This document shows positions 39,547 to 50,800 of a stretch of DNA of 64,000 nucleotides, in pieces (the first letter of the stretch is position 1; each line of letters starts with the position of its first letter). Made by a program: the position numbers and the translations under genes. This stretch comes from Nematostella vectensis (Eukaryota; Cnidaria; Anthozoa; Actiniaria; Edwardsiidae): contig NC_064038.1 in assembly GCF_932526225.1 (NCBI RefSeq), positions 14,343,647 through 14,407,646 on the forward strand, written 5' to 3'. Under the pieces are notes generated by a model. The model had not been told where the DNA came from. It did not search any database and worked only from the letters and a program-made list of their open reading frames with translations.

Positions 39547-39837
39547 ATGAAGTGCGGAAAAGATTATTGCGGGTGGCTAAAGGTCGGCCACGCAAACACG
39601 TGCGGCCAGAGGTGCAAGGACACCTACTGCAAGGTGCACCTCCAAAGGCTCCGTAAGGGCAGCCCCCTCCCCGTGCCGTGCAGGATCTGCGGCATAGGGA
39701 CGCAGTCGGAGACGCGGTTGTGCCGCCCCTGCGGAGCGAATCGTGAAGGGCAGAGGATGCGCGGCGTCGAGAGGCGCGCTCGGGCATGGTTCGCACTCGT
39801 CCTGTCTGACATCGCAGCCCGCGGTACGGGCAATTAG
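39547..39837 (+). CDS. Small Cys-rich zinc-binding-type protein
   Basis: The ATG at 39547 gives 96 residues. Ten cysteines and two histidines lie in the first 65 residues, in CxxxxxC, CxxxC and CxxC pairs (MKCGKDYC, TCGQRCKDTYCKVH, PCRIC, RLCRPC). This suggests two or more zinc-binding knuckles and a nucleic-acid or regulatory role. A near-identical gene occurs at 1-152, showing that it is a standard component of this element family. The last 15 residues run into the first unit of the tandem repeat array at 39794. No break is seen. The protein is uncharacterised. Confidence 0.75.
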   Translation: MKCGKDYCGWLKVGHANTCGQRCKDTYCKVHLQRLRKGSPLPVPCRICGIGTQSETRLCRPCGANREGQRMRGVERRARAWFALVLSDIAARGTGN

Positions 39838-40132
39838 AGACTGGGTGGCACGAGGCATACCCAAACACTCGTCCCGTCTGACATCGCGGCCCGCGGTACG
39901 GGCGATTAGAGACTGGGTGGCACAGGCATACCAAAACACTCGTCCCGTCTGACATCGCGGCCCGCGGTACGGGCGATTAGAGACTGGGTGGCACAGGCAT
40001 ACCAAAACACTCGTCCCGCCGGCTGTGACACGGGCAATTAGAGACTGGGTGGCACAAGGTATACCCAAACACTCGTCCCGCCGGTTATGATACGGGCAGT
40101 TAGAGACTGGGTGGCACAAGGTGTGCCCAAAC
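39794..40132 (+). repeat. Five ~71-base tandem repeats before the helicase gene
   Basis: Units start at 39794, 39866, 39937, 40008 and 40070, each beginning CACTCGTCC and containing TTAGAGACTGGGTGGCAC. The last two carry a 9-base deletion in the GACATCGCGGCCCGCGG part. The array starts inside the Cys-rich gene and ends exactly at the ATG of the helicase gene. It therefore occupies the position of that gene's leader and promoter. Confidence 0.95.
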
Positions 40133-42440
40133 ATGGACGCTTACATAGAGGAGGTTCTCAATAGCATGCGTGACAAAGAGGCTCCCGCCGTACTGGCAGG
40201 GCTGGTCCAGAACATCCTGGACGAGGACATCCCCGACGATGTCAAACACAAGCTGCTTAAGCCGCTCGTACCGGCGAAAGTGTGGACAGAGGAAGTCCGG
40301 CGCGAGTTCGACCCTTTGCTGCCGGGACGGCGGCAAAAGGGCCCAGAGAGCTTAGACCCCGAGAAGTACTATTCTCTCTTCGTCGGGGGCGCCCATCTTC
40401 GGTTCCCAAGCGTGGATACCACTCTTCGGGGCCGAGACATAAGCGCCGGTGTTTACCAGGAGATACGAGATCTTGGTGGAGCAGGTGTCATTGCTCTAAA
40501 GCCAGTTTTGCGGGGGCCTGACATTAATGACGACGGCTCGGTGTGGTGGGTCTCGCACGAGCGGGAGTCTCTGCGGGCAAACGCAGTGTTGCCAGCGGTG
40601 CTTGAGATGGTGGACCCCGACCGGCGTTACAGACTCTTTACAGTCGTTGGTAAGGCCCCCGCAGAGCCATTGGCGCCAATCACAGAGGAGGAAGGGCGCT
40701 CGGAGCACAAGATCGGTGGGTTGTTAGTCAAAAGAGGGGGCCAAACCGCAGTCGGTGCCCTGGAAGGCCGGCGCTCACAATGGTACCATATCAGGGCCTT
40801 TGTCTTGGCGTACACAAACATAGCGTTGCGTCGCATGTTGAGGTGGACCCCTCGCGAAGACGTCCTCCGAGTGTGCACAGATGCCATATACGCAAAGGCG
40901 GTGCCCAGTGGTGTAAAGCTCGTGGAGCGAAATCCGAGGTATGGAGAGTGGCGCCACAAGAAGCCTGGGTACGAGTGGCGACCCGAAGCGGCTTGGGGTC
41001 CGAAGAAGTCGGGGAGCTTGACTAGGGAGCCAAGCACTGCGCCGAATCTGCTGTGCGATCTAGTGGCCGCAACCTCTGCAAAGATGTATCTAGCCGGCCA
41101 AGGAGGATCGGGGAAGACCGAGTGGGCGGTGAGCATGTTCCGCGGCCGCAACGTTGTGGTGCTCACCCCCGAGAACGACCTCGCCAACGACCATCGCAAC
41201 AACCCGCGCCGCGCGGTGAAGGCTCAAACCTACCACCACTACCTCTGCATACCAGCTTAGAAGCTGATAGAGGAGTGGAGACCTTCCGAGCTGGGGCACA
41301 AACTCGACCGTCTCGCAGAAGTAATCATCATTGACGAGTGCTGTAAGGTACAGACTAAAGTGCTACGCGCCATCCTAGGGTATCTCGCCACGCGGCCGTG
41401 TCAGGTAGTGTGTTGTGGCGACTATGGGCAGGTCTCGCCCTGGGGAGATAAAGAGGGGCCTCACGATATGCTCAATGAGTGGGCACAGGGGAACATCCGC
41501 TGGTTCGAGTCCGACTACCGCTGCCTGTGTGAAGACTGCGGAAAGCCGTACAGTACATGCGACTGCGGCTCTGCCGCGCCCTCCTCCAGGCTCCACGACA
41601 TAAAGGGCCGGATTTGGTGTCAACAGCTTGAGGTGTTTCGAGAGGAGTGGGATGGCGATCGAGCAGGCCCACCCAAGCGATATGTGGGTGTGCTAGACCA
41701 ACAAGATGGGGGCCCTTGTTCATCAGCAATTGGTAGAGCACCACAGGAAAAACTACCCCCGATTGCCAGCAACCATCCGCTTTGACCCCGGTCCTAGCGT
41801 CTCGCATCGTTATCGCAAGCAAGGGCGGCCGGTGCACGTGCCAGGCAAAAGGGGTGAGAAGGTCGACGCGTACAAAGGCACGGTAGTCGAGGTTCCTCTC
41901 GACGCGGTCCTTAACGGGCTTCCCCTCGAGTGGAAATACGCGGGCTGGTGGACAGTCCACCGGGTGCAGGGCAAGACTATCCAGACTCCAAGACGTTTGT
42001 TTATCATAGACCACAGCTTAGAGGGCTGGATCACGAATGCTGTATACACCGGCATCTCCCGCGTGCGGCGCCCCGACCAGATAGTCCGCGTGATCCCCTC
42101 CGATAACACCCCCGGTGCCTTGGTTCCCACAGGACTGCAGGCTACGCCCAGTGAAGAGCTCATTATAGCGCGAATCAAGCGATACGCTATAGACGACAGG
42201 CAAAAGGGTCGCACAAAGTACACGGGACCGCACCACGTTCTGACGGTAGACCACGTACTCGGCATGATTGCTGACGCGGAAAAGAAATGCACGGTCTGTG
42301 GCACTCAGCTTCTGCTTCAGGGGTACACCAAGAGTCATCCCCAATGCTTCAGTATCGACCGGCTGGACGACAGTCAGGGTCACTACAAGTGGAATGTCAG
42401 AATCACGTGCCTTAGCTGCAATAGAAGGCACAAGCGCTGA
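40133..42440 (+). pseudogene. SF1 helicase-HNH protein with possible polymerase remnant, broken
   Basis: Starts at ATG 40133, right after the repeat array, and runs about 769 codons. Around residues 225-253, an AFVLAYTNIALRRM helix followed by LRVCTDAIYA resembles the thumb-side helix and motif C of family B polymerases; no DxxSLYPS motif A is seen. Next come SF1 helicase motifs: Walker A AGQGGSGKT (about residue 325), motif II IIIDECC, motif III CGDYGQVSPW, and motifs V-VI TVHRVQGKTI and YTGISRVRR. The C-terminus is an HNH endonuclease-type module (CTVCG, SIDRLDD, CLSCN). Breaks: an in-frame TAG at 41258-41260, and a frame change between about 41690 and 41710. Probably a replication protein of the element. 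Confidence 0.82.
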
Positions 42441-42451
42441 TCACTCTAGTG

Positions 42452-43401
42452 TCACGCTAGCGTCACGCTACGCAACTGCGAACGCGTGAAACCGTGCTTA
42501 GAGTACGCCGTGTAATACAACACTGGCTGTCCGGGCTCCATGACCCTTTTTAGTATTGGGTATGCCTTGCTTGTCCACCACGGGTCCGTCGCTCGCCGTC
42601 GGCCTTGTCCTGAAGGTCTTCCTAGTTTACGGCGATGTACACCTCCGTTCCTACCTCTAAGGAGACCTCTAAGGGGGACTTTTCGGCTTTGAGAGGCACG
42701 AGCCTCAGCTTTATGGCGTCTTTAGGCGCAAAGCCAGTCATGCGAGTCTTCGTTGCGTTTATGTCCGAGATGACGATTGGCAAAGCAGTAACCCACTCGC
42801 GGTTTGTTTCGGATGCAAGCTCCTTCGAGTACTGCGCACGAAATAGGCGCTGTGCCAGCCAGCGATGGAAAGACTCAGCGAAAGCTTGGCTCCTGTGGTG
42901 CCCTGGCTCAGCCCGTCGGACCTCCACAACGTGGTCTGTTAGGAGCTTTGTGGTAGCACCCTTGAACTCCGTGCCGTCATCAACCATGAGGACTTTAGGC
43001 CATGTGAGAGGTCCCTCTGCATAGATGTCAGCGAGTTCGCGGGAGACGACGGTCGCGCTCTTAGTCCTCAGTGGGCGGGCGGCTTTTTATCGCGAAGCAA
43101 CGTCAACGATAGTCAGGGCATACTTGTACCCGCGGTGGGTTGGCAAGAATAGCAGGTCCGACTGGTGGATACGGTTTGGTATCTGCTCCGAGAAATGGGC
43201 GTAGGTAGTCGGAGGAGGGGGTGTCTGTGTGTAGCCACCGACGGGCTGCGAGCTTACCCACCTGCGCACTCGATCTATGGAGGCTGAGCCCTTGGGAAGT
43301 TTGGCATGCAGAGCAGTCACTCCCTGGAAGCCACCTCTGGCGTAGTATATAGGACGAAGGAACGCATCGAGTTCTTCGTCGGACATGCGCTTCTCCGCCA
43401 T
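42452..43401 (-). pseudogene. Retroviral-type (rve) integrase, broken
   Basis: Start ATG 43401 (MAEKRMSDEELDAFL). An N-terminal helical region precedes the RNase-H-like core: first Asp in HQSDLLFLP (about 43157), second in VDDGTEF (about 42980), Glu in FAESFHRWL (about 42875), a spacing close to D35E. An in-frame TAA (43087-43089) falls just after DVASR. A TAG after VYIAVN (about 42622) and a frame change near 42590 precede the C-terminal basic domain (ATDPWWTSKAYPILKRV, EPGQPVLYY). The gene ends at TGA 42452, 11 bases from the convergent helicase stop. It is of the Polinton integrase group represented by C. elegans F54H12.3. Its role is insertion of the element with a 6-bp staggered cut. Confidence 0.9.
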
Positions 43402-43578
43402 TACGAGTCGGCAATAATGTATCGCGATACATTGCAACAGGTGTATCAGTCTCCAACAGGCGGTTGCCGCCTGCTCGGGCAGTGCCGAGGTGGTCTTTCT
43501 GGGGCCGGTCTGCAATCATGCGCATACGCGCAGCATGGAAAAAGGCAGCCTAGATGCAGCGCCGGAACGGCAGCTACA

Positions 43579-44001
43579 TCACAGCAAGCGGCTAGCTGTG
43601 TAGCCGATGGCGAGAGCGCCGGCGCCAATGTACGCCAACTCGGCGTTTTTCTGCGTTTTGCTGGGGATGTAGAAGTCGGACAGCTCAGGAGCCCGCATCG
43701 ACTCCAAGGGTTGTTTTGGACGGGTCTGGTTGTAGAGTTTGAGCGCGTAGTCAGTGTCGGTGAAGTTTTGCTTTGCGAGGGACCCTCTCTCGCGGCTTTG
43801 AGCTTGTCAATCGAGGATTTTTTGTCGCCGCTGTTGGTAGCGTCCATAGTCTTGTTGGTATTTCTCTAGTGCCTTGTCGTGCCTCTCCTTCTCAGCTAAG
43901 GCAGGGCTCTCATCGTTCGACAGGAACGTTGCGAGATAGTTGCCACCAACGAATGCAGTCGCGTTTAGAAGGCCGCCAACCAAAATCGCGATGGAGGCCA
44001 T
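43579..44001 (-). pseudogene. Small conserved Polinton protein, one nonsense codon
   Basis: ATG 44001 opens with a hydrophobic N-terminus (MASIAILVGGLLNATAFVGG), followed by a charged helical segment and an in-frame TGA at 43807-43809. The same frame continues with PELSDFYIPSKTQ and a second hydrophobic C-terminal helix (AYIGAGALAIGY) to TGA 43579. The arrangement of two terminal hydrophobic segments around a coiled helical middle recurs in cnidarian Polinton-like elements as far as I recall. It could be a membrane-associated virion component. About 140 codons in total. Confidence 0.72.
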
Positions 44002-44081
44002 CGAGTATTGTGTGTACGTTTCACGTGCGCATACTTCACGTGCTGTGTGTACGTGAACACGAGTCTAATACATGGCTTACA

Positions 44082-44115
44082 CATGTAGTAGTGTGCCACA
44101 GTACACTACTACATG
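44082..44115. terminator. Perfect 13-bp hairpin over the stop codon of the 74-residue gene
   Basis: CATGTAGTAGTGT, eight-base loop, ACACTACTACATG. The right arm contains the TAG stop (44109-44111). Just beyond it (about 44017-44060) are two CACGTG boxes and ACGTGAAC. It could be a transcription end or boundary element, but a role is inferred only from position. Confidence 0.55.
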
Positions 44116-44333
44116 AGCAGGATCTTTTGGTCCTCAAGGTAACCCTTCAAAGCGACAGCACCTGCGACGGAGGCAGTCATTTTTGCGTAGTTCATGGCGT
44201 TCGCGGAGGGGTCTTTGGTGAAGTCCTCGCGCAAGACCTTGCGCCCAACCCAGCCGATACCGGCGACGAGGCCGGTTATGACTGCGGCGTCGGTGATGGT
44301 CTTTGTAATCTTGCTCTGCTGCGTCGTCGACAT
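44109..44333 (-). CDS. 74-residue membrane-type protein of Polinton-like elements
   Basis: ATG 44333 (MSTTQQSKITKTITDAAV) to TAG 44109. It contains a hydrophobic segment ITGLVAGIGWVGRKVL, then a second apolar stretch (MTASVAGAVALKGYL) and the ending EDQKILLM. I recall closely similar short proteins next to capsid and ATPase genes in cnidarian elements. Two membrane-seeking helices suggest a minor virion or membrane protein. The frame is open far upstream (to 44966), but this ATG matches the start of the short protein family. No break. Confidence 0.7.
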   Translation of the reverse strand: MSTTQQSKITKTITDAAVITGLVAGIGWVGRKVLREDFTKDPSANAMNYAKMTASVAGAVALKGYLEDQKILLM

Positions 44334-44343
44334 TGCGATGCAC

Positions 44344-44831
44344 GGACGTGCGGATATGAGTGGGGCCCTCGTGTCTAAATGTCTGCTTACTCCATGGCTA
44401 ACAGCGGAGATTTGCATTGTCCGGGAGCGCGAAGCGCTGTCGCCGCACCAGTCCCTGAAAGCAGAGTTGCTTTCCGGGACTGGTGTGTGCACCGAAGGCG
44501 TGCCGAAAGCACCTTCGGCGCGCGCGCGCAAGCCCTCGAGTCCCTGCGACTCGCCAGCGACCGGCGACTCAACGTGTTGCACGACACGAAGTGTCTCTTT
44601 CTTCGCTCTGTTAATTCGGTTCCACTTTGCCAAGCGCCTTACGGCTTCGACTCGTCCAGGGTGTGTAGGTCGGGTCGCGGGTGGTTCGAGGCTCGTGATT
44701 CTCTCTGCCAACGCCGAAGGCGTACGTGCAGGTTCATGAGCAGCTTGTTCCGCAGCTTGTTGGTCAGGTTCCGCTGACCCGTTTGCCGTTCCGGCAGGCT
44801 GAGCACTAGTACTTCCTTGAGGTTCCTCCAT
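44344..44831 (-). CDS. Ala/Pro/Gln-rich basic protein, unknown
   Basis: ATG 44831 (MEEPQGSTSAQPAGTANG) begins an acidic/Ala/Gln low-complexity N-terminus, followed by a basic stretch (RVEAVRRLAKWNRINRAKKE). The frame stays open into the 74-residue gene with no stop between them. The true end is therefore unclear: it may end by a lost stop, be a fusion, or the basic block may be its last real part (about 44590). The 3' half overlaps palindromes (44447-44484 and 44492-44518) and does not look like protein. A nucleic-acid-binding virion component is a guess from charge only. Confidence 0.45.
44447..44484. repeat. 38-base inverted repeat ACCAGTCCC...GGGACTGGT
   Basis: The arms ACCAGTCCC and GGGACTGGT, plus the inner GAAAGC/GCTTTC, form a long imperfect hairpin. 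A second palindrome, CCGAAGG...CCTTCGG, follows at about 44492-44518. They lie between two structural genes. Confidence 0.75.
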
Positions 44832-44872
44832 TTGTGATGCAACTACTTGGTTGCTGAAGAAGTGGCAAACTT

Positions 44873-45480
44873 TCAAATGAACGTCTGCTCTGGGATGGCA
44901 GACTCGCCACTGTGCGTTTGCCGGCAAACCACTGGTGGGTCCGCGACTGCTAACTCGTGTTGACACCGCGTGTCAGCGCTTGCCGTTCCGGCGGTGTTCA
45001 TATGACGTGCTACGTGTAACGCCCCGACGGCTAAAGCCATCAAACGACCGCAGCGTAGGGACACAATGTGCGGAGCTTGTTGTTGATGATGTAGTCGGAC
45101 ACTAGGTCATTGTGAAGATCGACCACACTGTCTATCGGCAGCGCCATGCCTACTAGCTTGGTCGTAAGCATCAGAAAGCTGTCTGCCAGGGCGTCTGTAG
45201 TCCGGCTGGATAGAGCGGTCTCGTACCGCTTCTCGTACTTCCTCACCTCCTCGGCGCTCATGCGTTTGACGTCGTCGTGAGTCAGGTCCTTGCCTACCAT
45301 TTCTCTCGACTTCCCCGAGGCTATGCGAATCGCGAGTTTCTCCCTCGCGTCTGCTATCTCAGTTTGCTCACCTCCGGTTGCCGTTCCGGCAGGCTGCGTC
45401 GAGCAGCCCAACGACTCGACGGCCGAGAGGCCGGCGGCGCCCCCCTCAAGAAGGCTCTCAAAGTATTCGTCGCTCATCAT
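44873..45480 (-). pseudogene. Helical protein gene upstream of the 74-residue gene, frameshifted
   Basis: Tandem ATGs at 45480 and 45477 (MMSDEYFESLLEGG). An Ala/Gly-rich linker containing PAGTA is followed by a conserved helical region (REKLAIRIASGK, KRYETALSSRTTDALADSF, SDYIINNKLRTL). The frame then closes quickly at 45040. The adjacent frame continues the helix (SLRCGRLMALAVGALHVARH), so a one-base shift near 45062 is likely. The true end lies between about 44990 and 44873. Related proteins sit beside the packaging ATPase in cnidarian Polinton-like elements. The function is not known. Confidence 0.6.
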
Positions 45481-45562
45481 GCACCCCCTGCCGTGGCTAA
45501 GGTGCAACACGTGGATCAATGCGTTACGCCCTAGGGCATACGTGGGTGGTGGTTTACTGCGC

Positions 45563-46168
45563 TTACCGTTCAACTACGGCGATGGTATAAGGGTGACGCA
45601 AGCGAAACTCTAACTTCGAGAACTTTTTCGTCTTGAGGGCCTTCATGTACTCTTCCATCTTCTCTTCTGAGAGCTCCGCGCCGTAGTCATGCAGGATAGC
45701 TTTCATGTCCGCCTTGCTCGAGGTATAGAAGACCACCAAGGCCGCGATGTTCTCACGGAACGGCTTCGTGATGCTGGTGAGCTGCTGCATGATCACCCAC
45801 ACGATAATACCCACGTAACGCGCGCTGAACGCCAAGTTGACGAGCTGGTCAGAGCGCCTCTTTACGTCTTTCGAGGCCGCACAGTCGTCGAGTATGATTA
45901 GCGTATTAGTGCCTTCGAAGAGAGCGAAGACAAACCTCAGCAGTATGTCGATCTGACCGCCTCAGGTGCGATGACAAACAGACGATTGTCGCCCTCGCCG
46001 AAGCCGTCGTATGTTTTGTTGTAGACAAAGGTAGGGCAGTACGATGAGTATGATGTAGTCAAACTTTCCCCGGAAAGGGCCGCGCAGCCGGTCCACTATG
46101 AATCGGGTCTTCCCGCATGACGTCGGGCCCACGATGAGAGCGTTAAATGGGATGTTTTTCGGGTCCAT
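45563..46168 (-). pseudogene. A32-like packaging ATPase (FtsK-HerA type), broken
   Basis: ATG 46168 is the first in frame after an upstream stop. Walker A GPTSCGKT lies at about residues 14-21. Walker B is in NTLIILDDCA (about 45885-45910). The sensor-like Gln-Gln motif of this family is seen in VGIIVWVIMQQLTS, and the end is FRLRHPYTIAVVER at TAA 45563. About 200 residues is normal for Polinton ATPases. Two frame changes are visible, one after KFDYIILI (about 46045) and one near 45965-45975. It would drive DNA packaging into the capsid. Immediately downstream of the capsid gene (stop 46218), same strand. Confidence 0.88.
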
Positions 46169-46217
46169 ACCGCGCTGCCGCAGCGCTTCGCGCAGAAACA
46201 CGTTTCGGTGTCCGTGC

Positions 46218-47154
46218 TCAGTATTGTATGGACTCTGTCTGTCCGTTCATAAGGTTCATTTGGGCGTCGGCCACCACAAACAAGTGACAGTTTACGGTAC
46301 CCGTGCCGCCTGCCGTGCGTTTCATCTCGAGGTGCACACCGTCGCGGGTATTGACCAATCGGAGACCATCCCCATGGATAGCACTGTCGTCCGTCGTTCG
46401 AAGGTCGATCCACAGAGCAAAGTTGTCATCGCCATAGAACGACTCGGGACCGACTGCGGGGGCGGCAGGCGCTCCGCTGTGCCACCCCTGGGAGGGGCGG
46501 ACGAACCGCCTTTTCGCCTCCCTCCAGAAATCCATAGGGCGCAGCCCCTGGCTGAAGACCTTGTTTGGCATGCCGTCGATTGTAACGCGAACGCTCTTGA
46601 TGTCGGGGTACACGAACTTCTCAGAGTCGCGAGCCCCTGCCGTGTATGGCTCCACAAAGAGGAGCAACAGACCACTCATAGACCTTCGCGGCAGGTTGAC
46701 ACTCTCGTCGATCATGCTGTCCGTCCCTTTGCTAATCACGAAGGTCTTGTGAAGGTTCACTTGCTCGTAGAAGAACGTTGTGCCGTTTTGGTAGGCGGCG
46801 GCTGCAGACCGGGCGAGGTTGTCGTCCCTCAGGCTTTCGTATTCCAGCTCTAGATTTTTGACGCCATAGGATAATTTGGTAGCATCGCTTCCGACTACTA
46901 CCTGGTCAACCGTTGCGAACGTGATCTCGAAGAGCAGGGCCTCGGAGAGCGCCCTTTGGTACAGTACGCCATGGTCCGTCAGCAGAGAATGGTCTAGCGG
47001 GATGGTGTACCTCGCCCCGTGGGCGGCGTTTAGAGCGTTCTCCTTGGCGTTACTAGTCGCTTTATCGCCAGCCTTGGAGAGAAGCTTGCGCATGTTTTCT
47101 GACTGTATGCCCTGCTCCAAGCGGTCCTCTCTCTCGACCTTGGACAGGTAAAGC
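46218..47154 (-). pseudogene. Major capsid protein, C-terminal three-quarters
   Basis: Open from the insertion junction to TGA 46218, about 310 codons. Recognisable blocks of the Polinton-type major capsid protein (relatives of C. elegans F54H12.2) are EREDRLEQGIQSENM, IPLDHSLLTDHGVLY, NLPRRSMSGLLLLFVEPY, ALWIDLRT and KRTAGGTGTVNCHLF. The N-terminal quarter is at 52601-52914, separated by the 5.4-kb insertion. No stop or frameshift was seen within this part, so the insertion is the only visible lesion of this gene. It would form the double-jelly-roll capsid shell. Confidence 0.9.
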
Positions 47155-47167
47155 TCCTCAGCGATAC

Positions 47168-47180
47168 TAAGGCCTGGGTC
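47168..47180 (+). repeat. Left terminal inverted repeat of the nested element
   Basis: TAAGGCCTGGGTC; exact complement at 52571-52583. Reading outward, both sides reach CAG nine bases later (CAGCGATAC on the left, CAGTGGACT on the right, inward sense). Confidence 0.75.
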
Positions 47181-47802
47181 AGCGAGTCTGTTATCCCCCC
47201 AGCGACGTATTTTTTCAAAACGAGGCTTTACTACGTATCCAATGGCAACGCATTCTAAATAAAAATGGCGACCGAGAGTAATCCGGTAGCAAGAGCGTGG
47301 AAAAACACTGTGAATTATTAGAAATATATCCAGTTTCTGCGCCGTTCTACTGGTTTTTCTTTATTTTGGGACTTCTGTTAGGGTAAGTACCATGATATTT
47401 TGCTAGAAATCAATCGAAATTTGCTCTAGCGTCTATACGAAGTTATCGTAGAACGTCAACTGCCAAAATGTGAGCGACCAATTCGGTAACAATATTTTGC
47501 AAATGGCTATAAATGTACCATATATTTCAGTGTTGTTATCTGTGGATTGATCAAATACTAGACTCGCAGTACTAATTCTCATACTAATTTCGGCTTGATT
47601 CAAGCACAGCGGGGCACTCTAATCACAATAAATATCGCGTGCTATTCATAACTCATTGTAGGTGATATCTTGTCTGTGCACCATTATTAGGCATTTCTTA
47701 AATAATATAAATAGATATTTACAATATTTACAGATTTACAATACTTATTTTCACTGAGCTCGCTAACTTAGTATTTACAATTGTTTATTACCTATTGTCT
47801 CT

Positions 47803-50800
47803 TTAAAATCCGATTCTCCATTGTCCCAATAGAGCCTCGCAGTGTTTCAGCTTTTTATAAACAGTTGAGGTCATTTCATTTTGCTTGATTTGTTCAATAG
47901 TTGGTGACATACAGCTCTTTAAACAATGTCCCTTCTCCCAGAGAATGAGGCTCTTTTTTAGATCGGCATTCTTTGAAAGGACCTGTGTCTGGACTCTTGC
48001 AAGCTTTTGCTCATAGTCCTGGATGGCATCTCTATCTGTTGGGTGTTTTTTCAGAAGACTGCGTGCATGATCAAGATTTTTCACTTCCTCATTCAATCCA
48101 AGCACTACTTGCACTGCTCTCTCCAGTTTAGTTCCTAAACTAACTGTTTCTTCTGTCTGCTTCTCAGGGCCAGCTTCAGGATATGCCGTGGCACCAGAAG
48201 GGGTCTCTTCAATAAGGTCAGTGCCTCTGTCATTTTGGCAGAGAGGCTGGATTGCTGGTTGAACCTCTTGATCTAGCTGCAAATCATCTGCCAATGAAAC
48301 GGAAATCACTCTCTCCTCCTCCTCCTTCTCCTCACCCTCGTCAGCTGTGATATTGTGGGCTGTGTCGTCTACGTCCTCCTCAACCAATTCTACGTCTTCG
48401 TTCTTCTCTTCATCTTCTTGTCTCAGGAAGTTTGTTATTTGCTTGATTACTTTCCCTCGAGCATTTGGCTCATAGCGGTAGTGCATTGGGAGCTTGATGC
48501 CACGCTCTGTACACTCTTGCCAGGACTGCTCTAGGTACTTCTCCTCAGCTTGAAAGGAAGAAGATCTGAAGTGATGTAGTAGAGGGCCTTCAGCTTTGGC
48601 GCTAGACTCAGACTTTGAGTAAAAAAACTCTACCACATTGATATCCTTGTTGTTTTGCCACCAGACTCCTTCGCCAGGAAGCAGGAAATCACTAATGCGC
48701 TTCAGATGGGCTTGCCACCATTTGCTGTAAAGGGGGTCATCCAGAATGTGACATTCAATCTATGTGTTGCTGAAGGCATCCAATCCTGAGGCGAGGGAGG
48801 ATATTTCACTTTGTTGATGACGCACACTGCCTCCACCAAAGCCAAGGTTGTGTTCTGCTTGAACATGTTGGAAACAATGTGGGCAGGCTGGTAGCTTGAG
48901 GTGGAGCTAGTGATGCTCTTCACAGCATTGAATAATCTCTCTTCATTCTCAGCATTGCATGAAGGGCCAGAAATTATGCGAAGCTGTATTGGCTGATGTG
49001 AAACCAGGTTGTGCAGATATTTTCCATACAGTTTCCGTGCAGTTAGTTTGGATGGGCTGGTACCAAACTCTAATTTGATCAACAAGAAATGTAGAAAGGA
49101 AATGTTATGGTATCTAAGGATTATTGTTGGGCATCTGTCACAGTCTTTAAGGTAAAGGATCTCTTGCATTTCCACAAGGGTGTGTAAAAGGGTTCTCAAG
49201 GTGTTGCTGGCATGTCTTTCCAACATTTTAGTAATTAAAATCAAGGCTTTCCGGTGGTCACATGCCCTCTTTGTGTCCTTGCTTCCAAGTGTGAGCTCCA
49301 TGGCATCAATGAAGATGGCTTTTGTCTCTGGTTTAAGGTGTTTCGGTAGTTCCTGTAGGACATATGTAGGCCAATGTGGTTGGGAATGTCATGCATTGGC
49401 TCACATGCAATCGCTTCATAGGAGCCAATGCCTAGGGTTTCAAGGTCAGCGGTGGGTTGGCAGTAAAGAAGAGCCGGGACACGCTTGACACCTGAAAGCT
49501 CATCGCATAGCTGTGCCTCAATGATTGTCTTGCTGTCCTCTTGCTTAAATTCTATCCCTCGAGATCTGAGTTCTTCCCGTATGTCTTCCTTGCTTAGGTC
49601 TTCTAAAGGTTTTGGCTTTGACAGCAAAGAATTCCGCCTGCCAACTACTCCCTCTAGGATGCGTTCTTGTTTATCTTTGAGGGAGACATGCTGGCAGTGA
49701 AAAACATGCTGGAGGTCACCACTCAGGATGGCATGCATTCCACAAGTAGAACAAAAGTAGTGGCCTCCCTTTTGTTCGCCACTCTCATAAGCCACAGCTG
49801 GGCCATCCCCTTTGAAAAACCTCATAATATCAGTTACTGGCACTCCTGGTGCAACGTCTAGTTTGGTAGACAGACCTTGGATACATTCGCACCTAGTGCT
49901 GACAAACGAAAGTTGTTCAGCATCCCCACTACTACATCGTTCAACCATGTAGATTTCAGGTTTTTCAACCTCTGTTTGGACATCAAAACCCTGGACACCA
50001 TGAGTAGTTGAATACTCTTCTGTGGTTAAGAAAAAGGCAGGATCATATACTGTAGCAACCATAAAAACTATGTAGCCATGATTGGCTACAGTTGAGTGGT
50101 CATGCCACACCATTAGATTACGCTGTCGTTCAATATTCTTCAGTTTTCTTCTCATAACAGTAAGGCCCTCACTTTCATCAAACTCGTTCAGCTCTTTGAG
50201 TCTTTGAACCAATTGCAGCCTAGGCATTTCATCATAATGTTCATCTGTATTCTGCCTAATGAAGCGGCTGTGCTTTTCCAGAAGGTCCTTTCTTATATCG
50301 TCTAGTGGGATCTTCCTTCCCTCACAAACAAACTCTTTTCGAGAGATGGTGCCATTCTTCTCAAGAATCAGCTTCTTGTATCTTGTTGGCACAACAAGCT
50401 CTCCAACATTGTACTCCCCATTTGCAATTTTTGCACGTAGCTGTTGTTTCAGACTGTCGTTGGTTTCTGGCGTTGGTAGTGATATCTCTCCTCCGAGACC
50501 ACGCATTTTCTTTCGTCTTGTTCTCCTTCCCTCTTGAGAATCTTCATGTTTCCATTTGAATCTGTGGATGTTTTCTCCACCTTGTACAAGATATTCTTGA
50601 ACTATCTGGCCTCCATTACTTGCAATTTCACCTTTTCTATTTCTTACATTGTATTTCCTTGCCAATGCGCTCCAGTTCACTTTCTCTCCATCCTCATAAG
50701 CACTCACTTCTTCCTTTAAACCTTCCTTGTCCCACTCCACCTTGCTTATATTCCCTGTGTGGTTCTTCTTTGTGGCTCTGTTTTTCTTTTTCTCAGATCT

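Noticed and set aside
39794-40132. CRISPR-like spaced repeats
   Set aside because: Units are head-to-tail tandem copies without unique spacers, in a eukaryotic mobile element; no cas genes.
44873-45064. Separate 63-codon gene
   Set aside because: Its N-terminal part continues the helical region of the 45480 gene after a frame change; not an independent gene.
46096-46853. Long plus-strand frame of 251 codons opposite the capsid gene
   Set aside because: Antisense shadow of the capsid and ATPase coding strand in GC-rich DNA; no domain.
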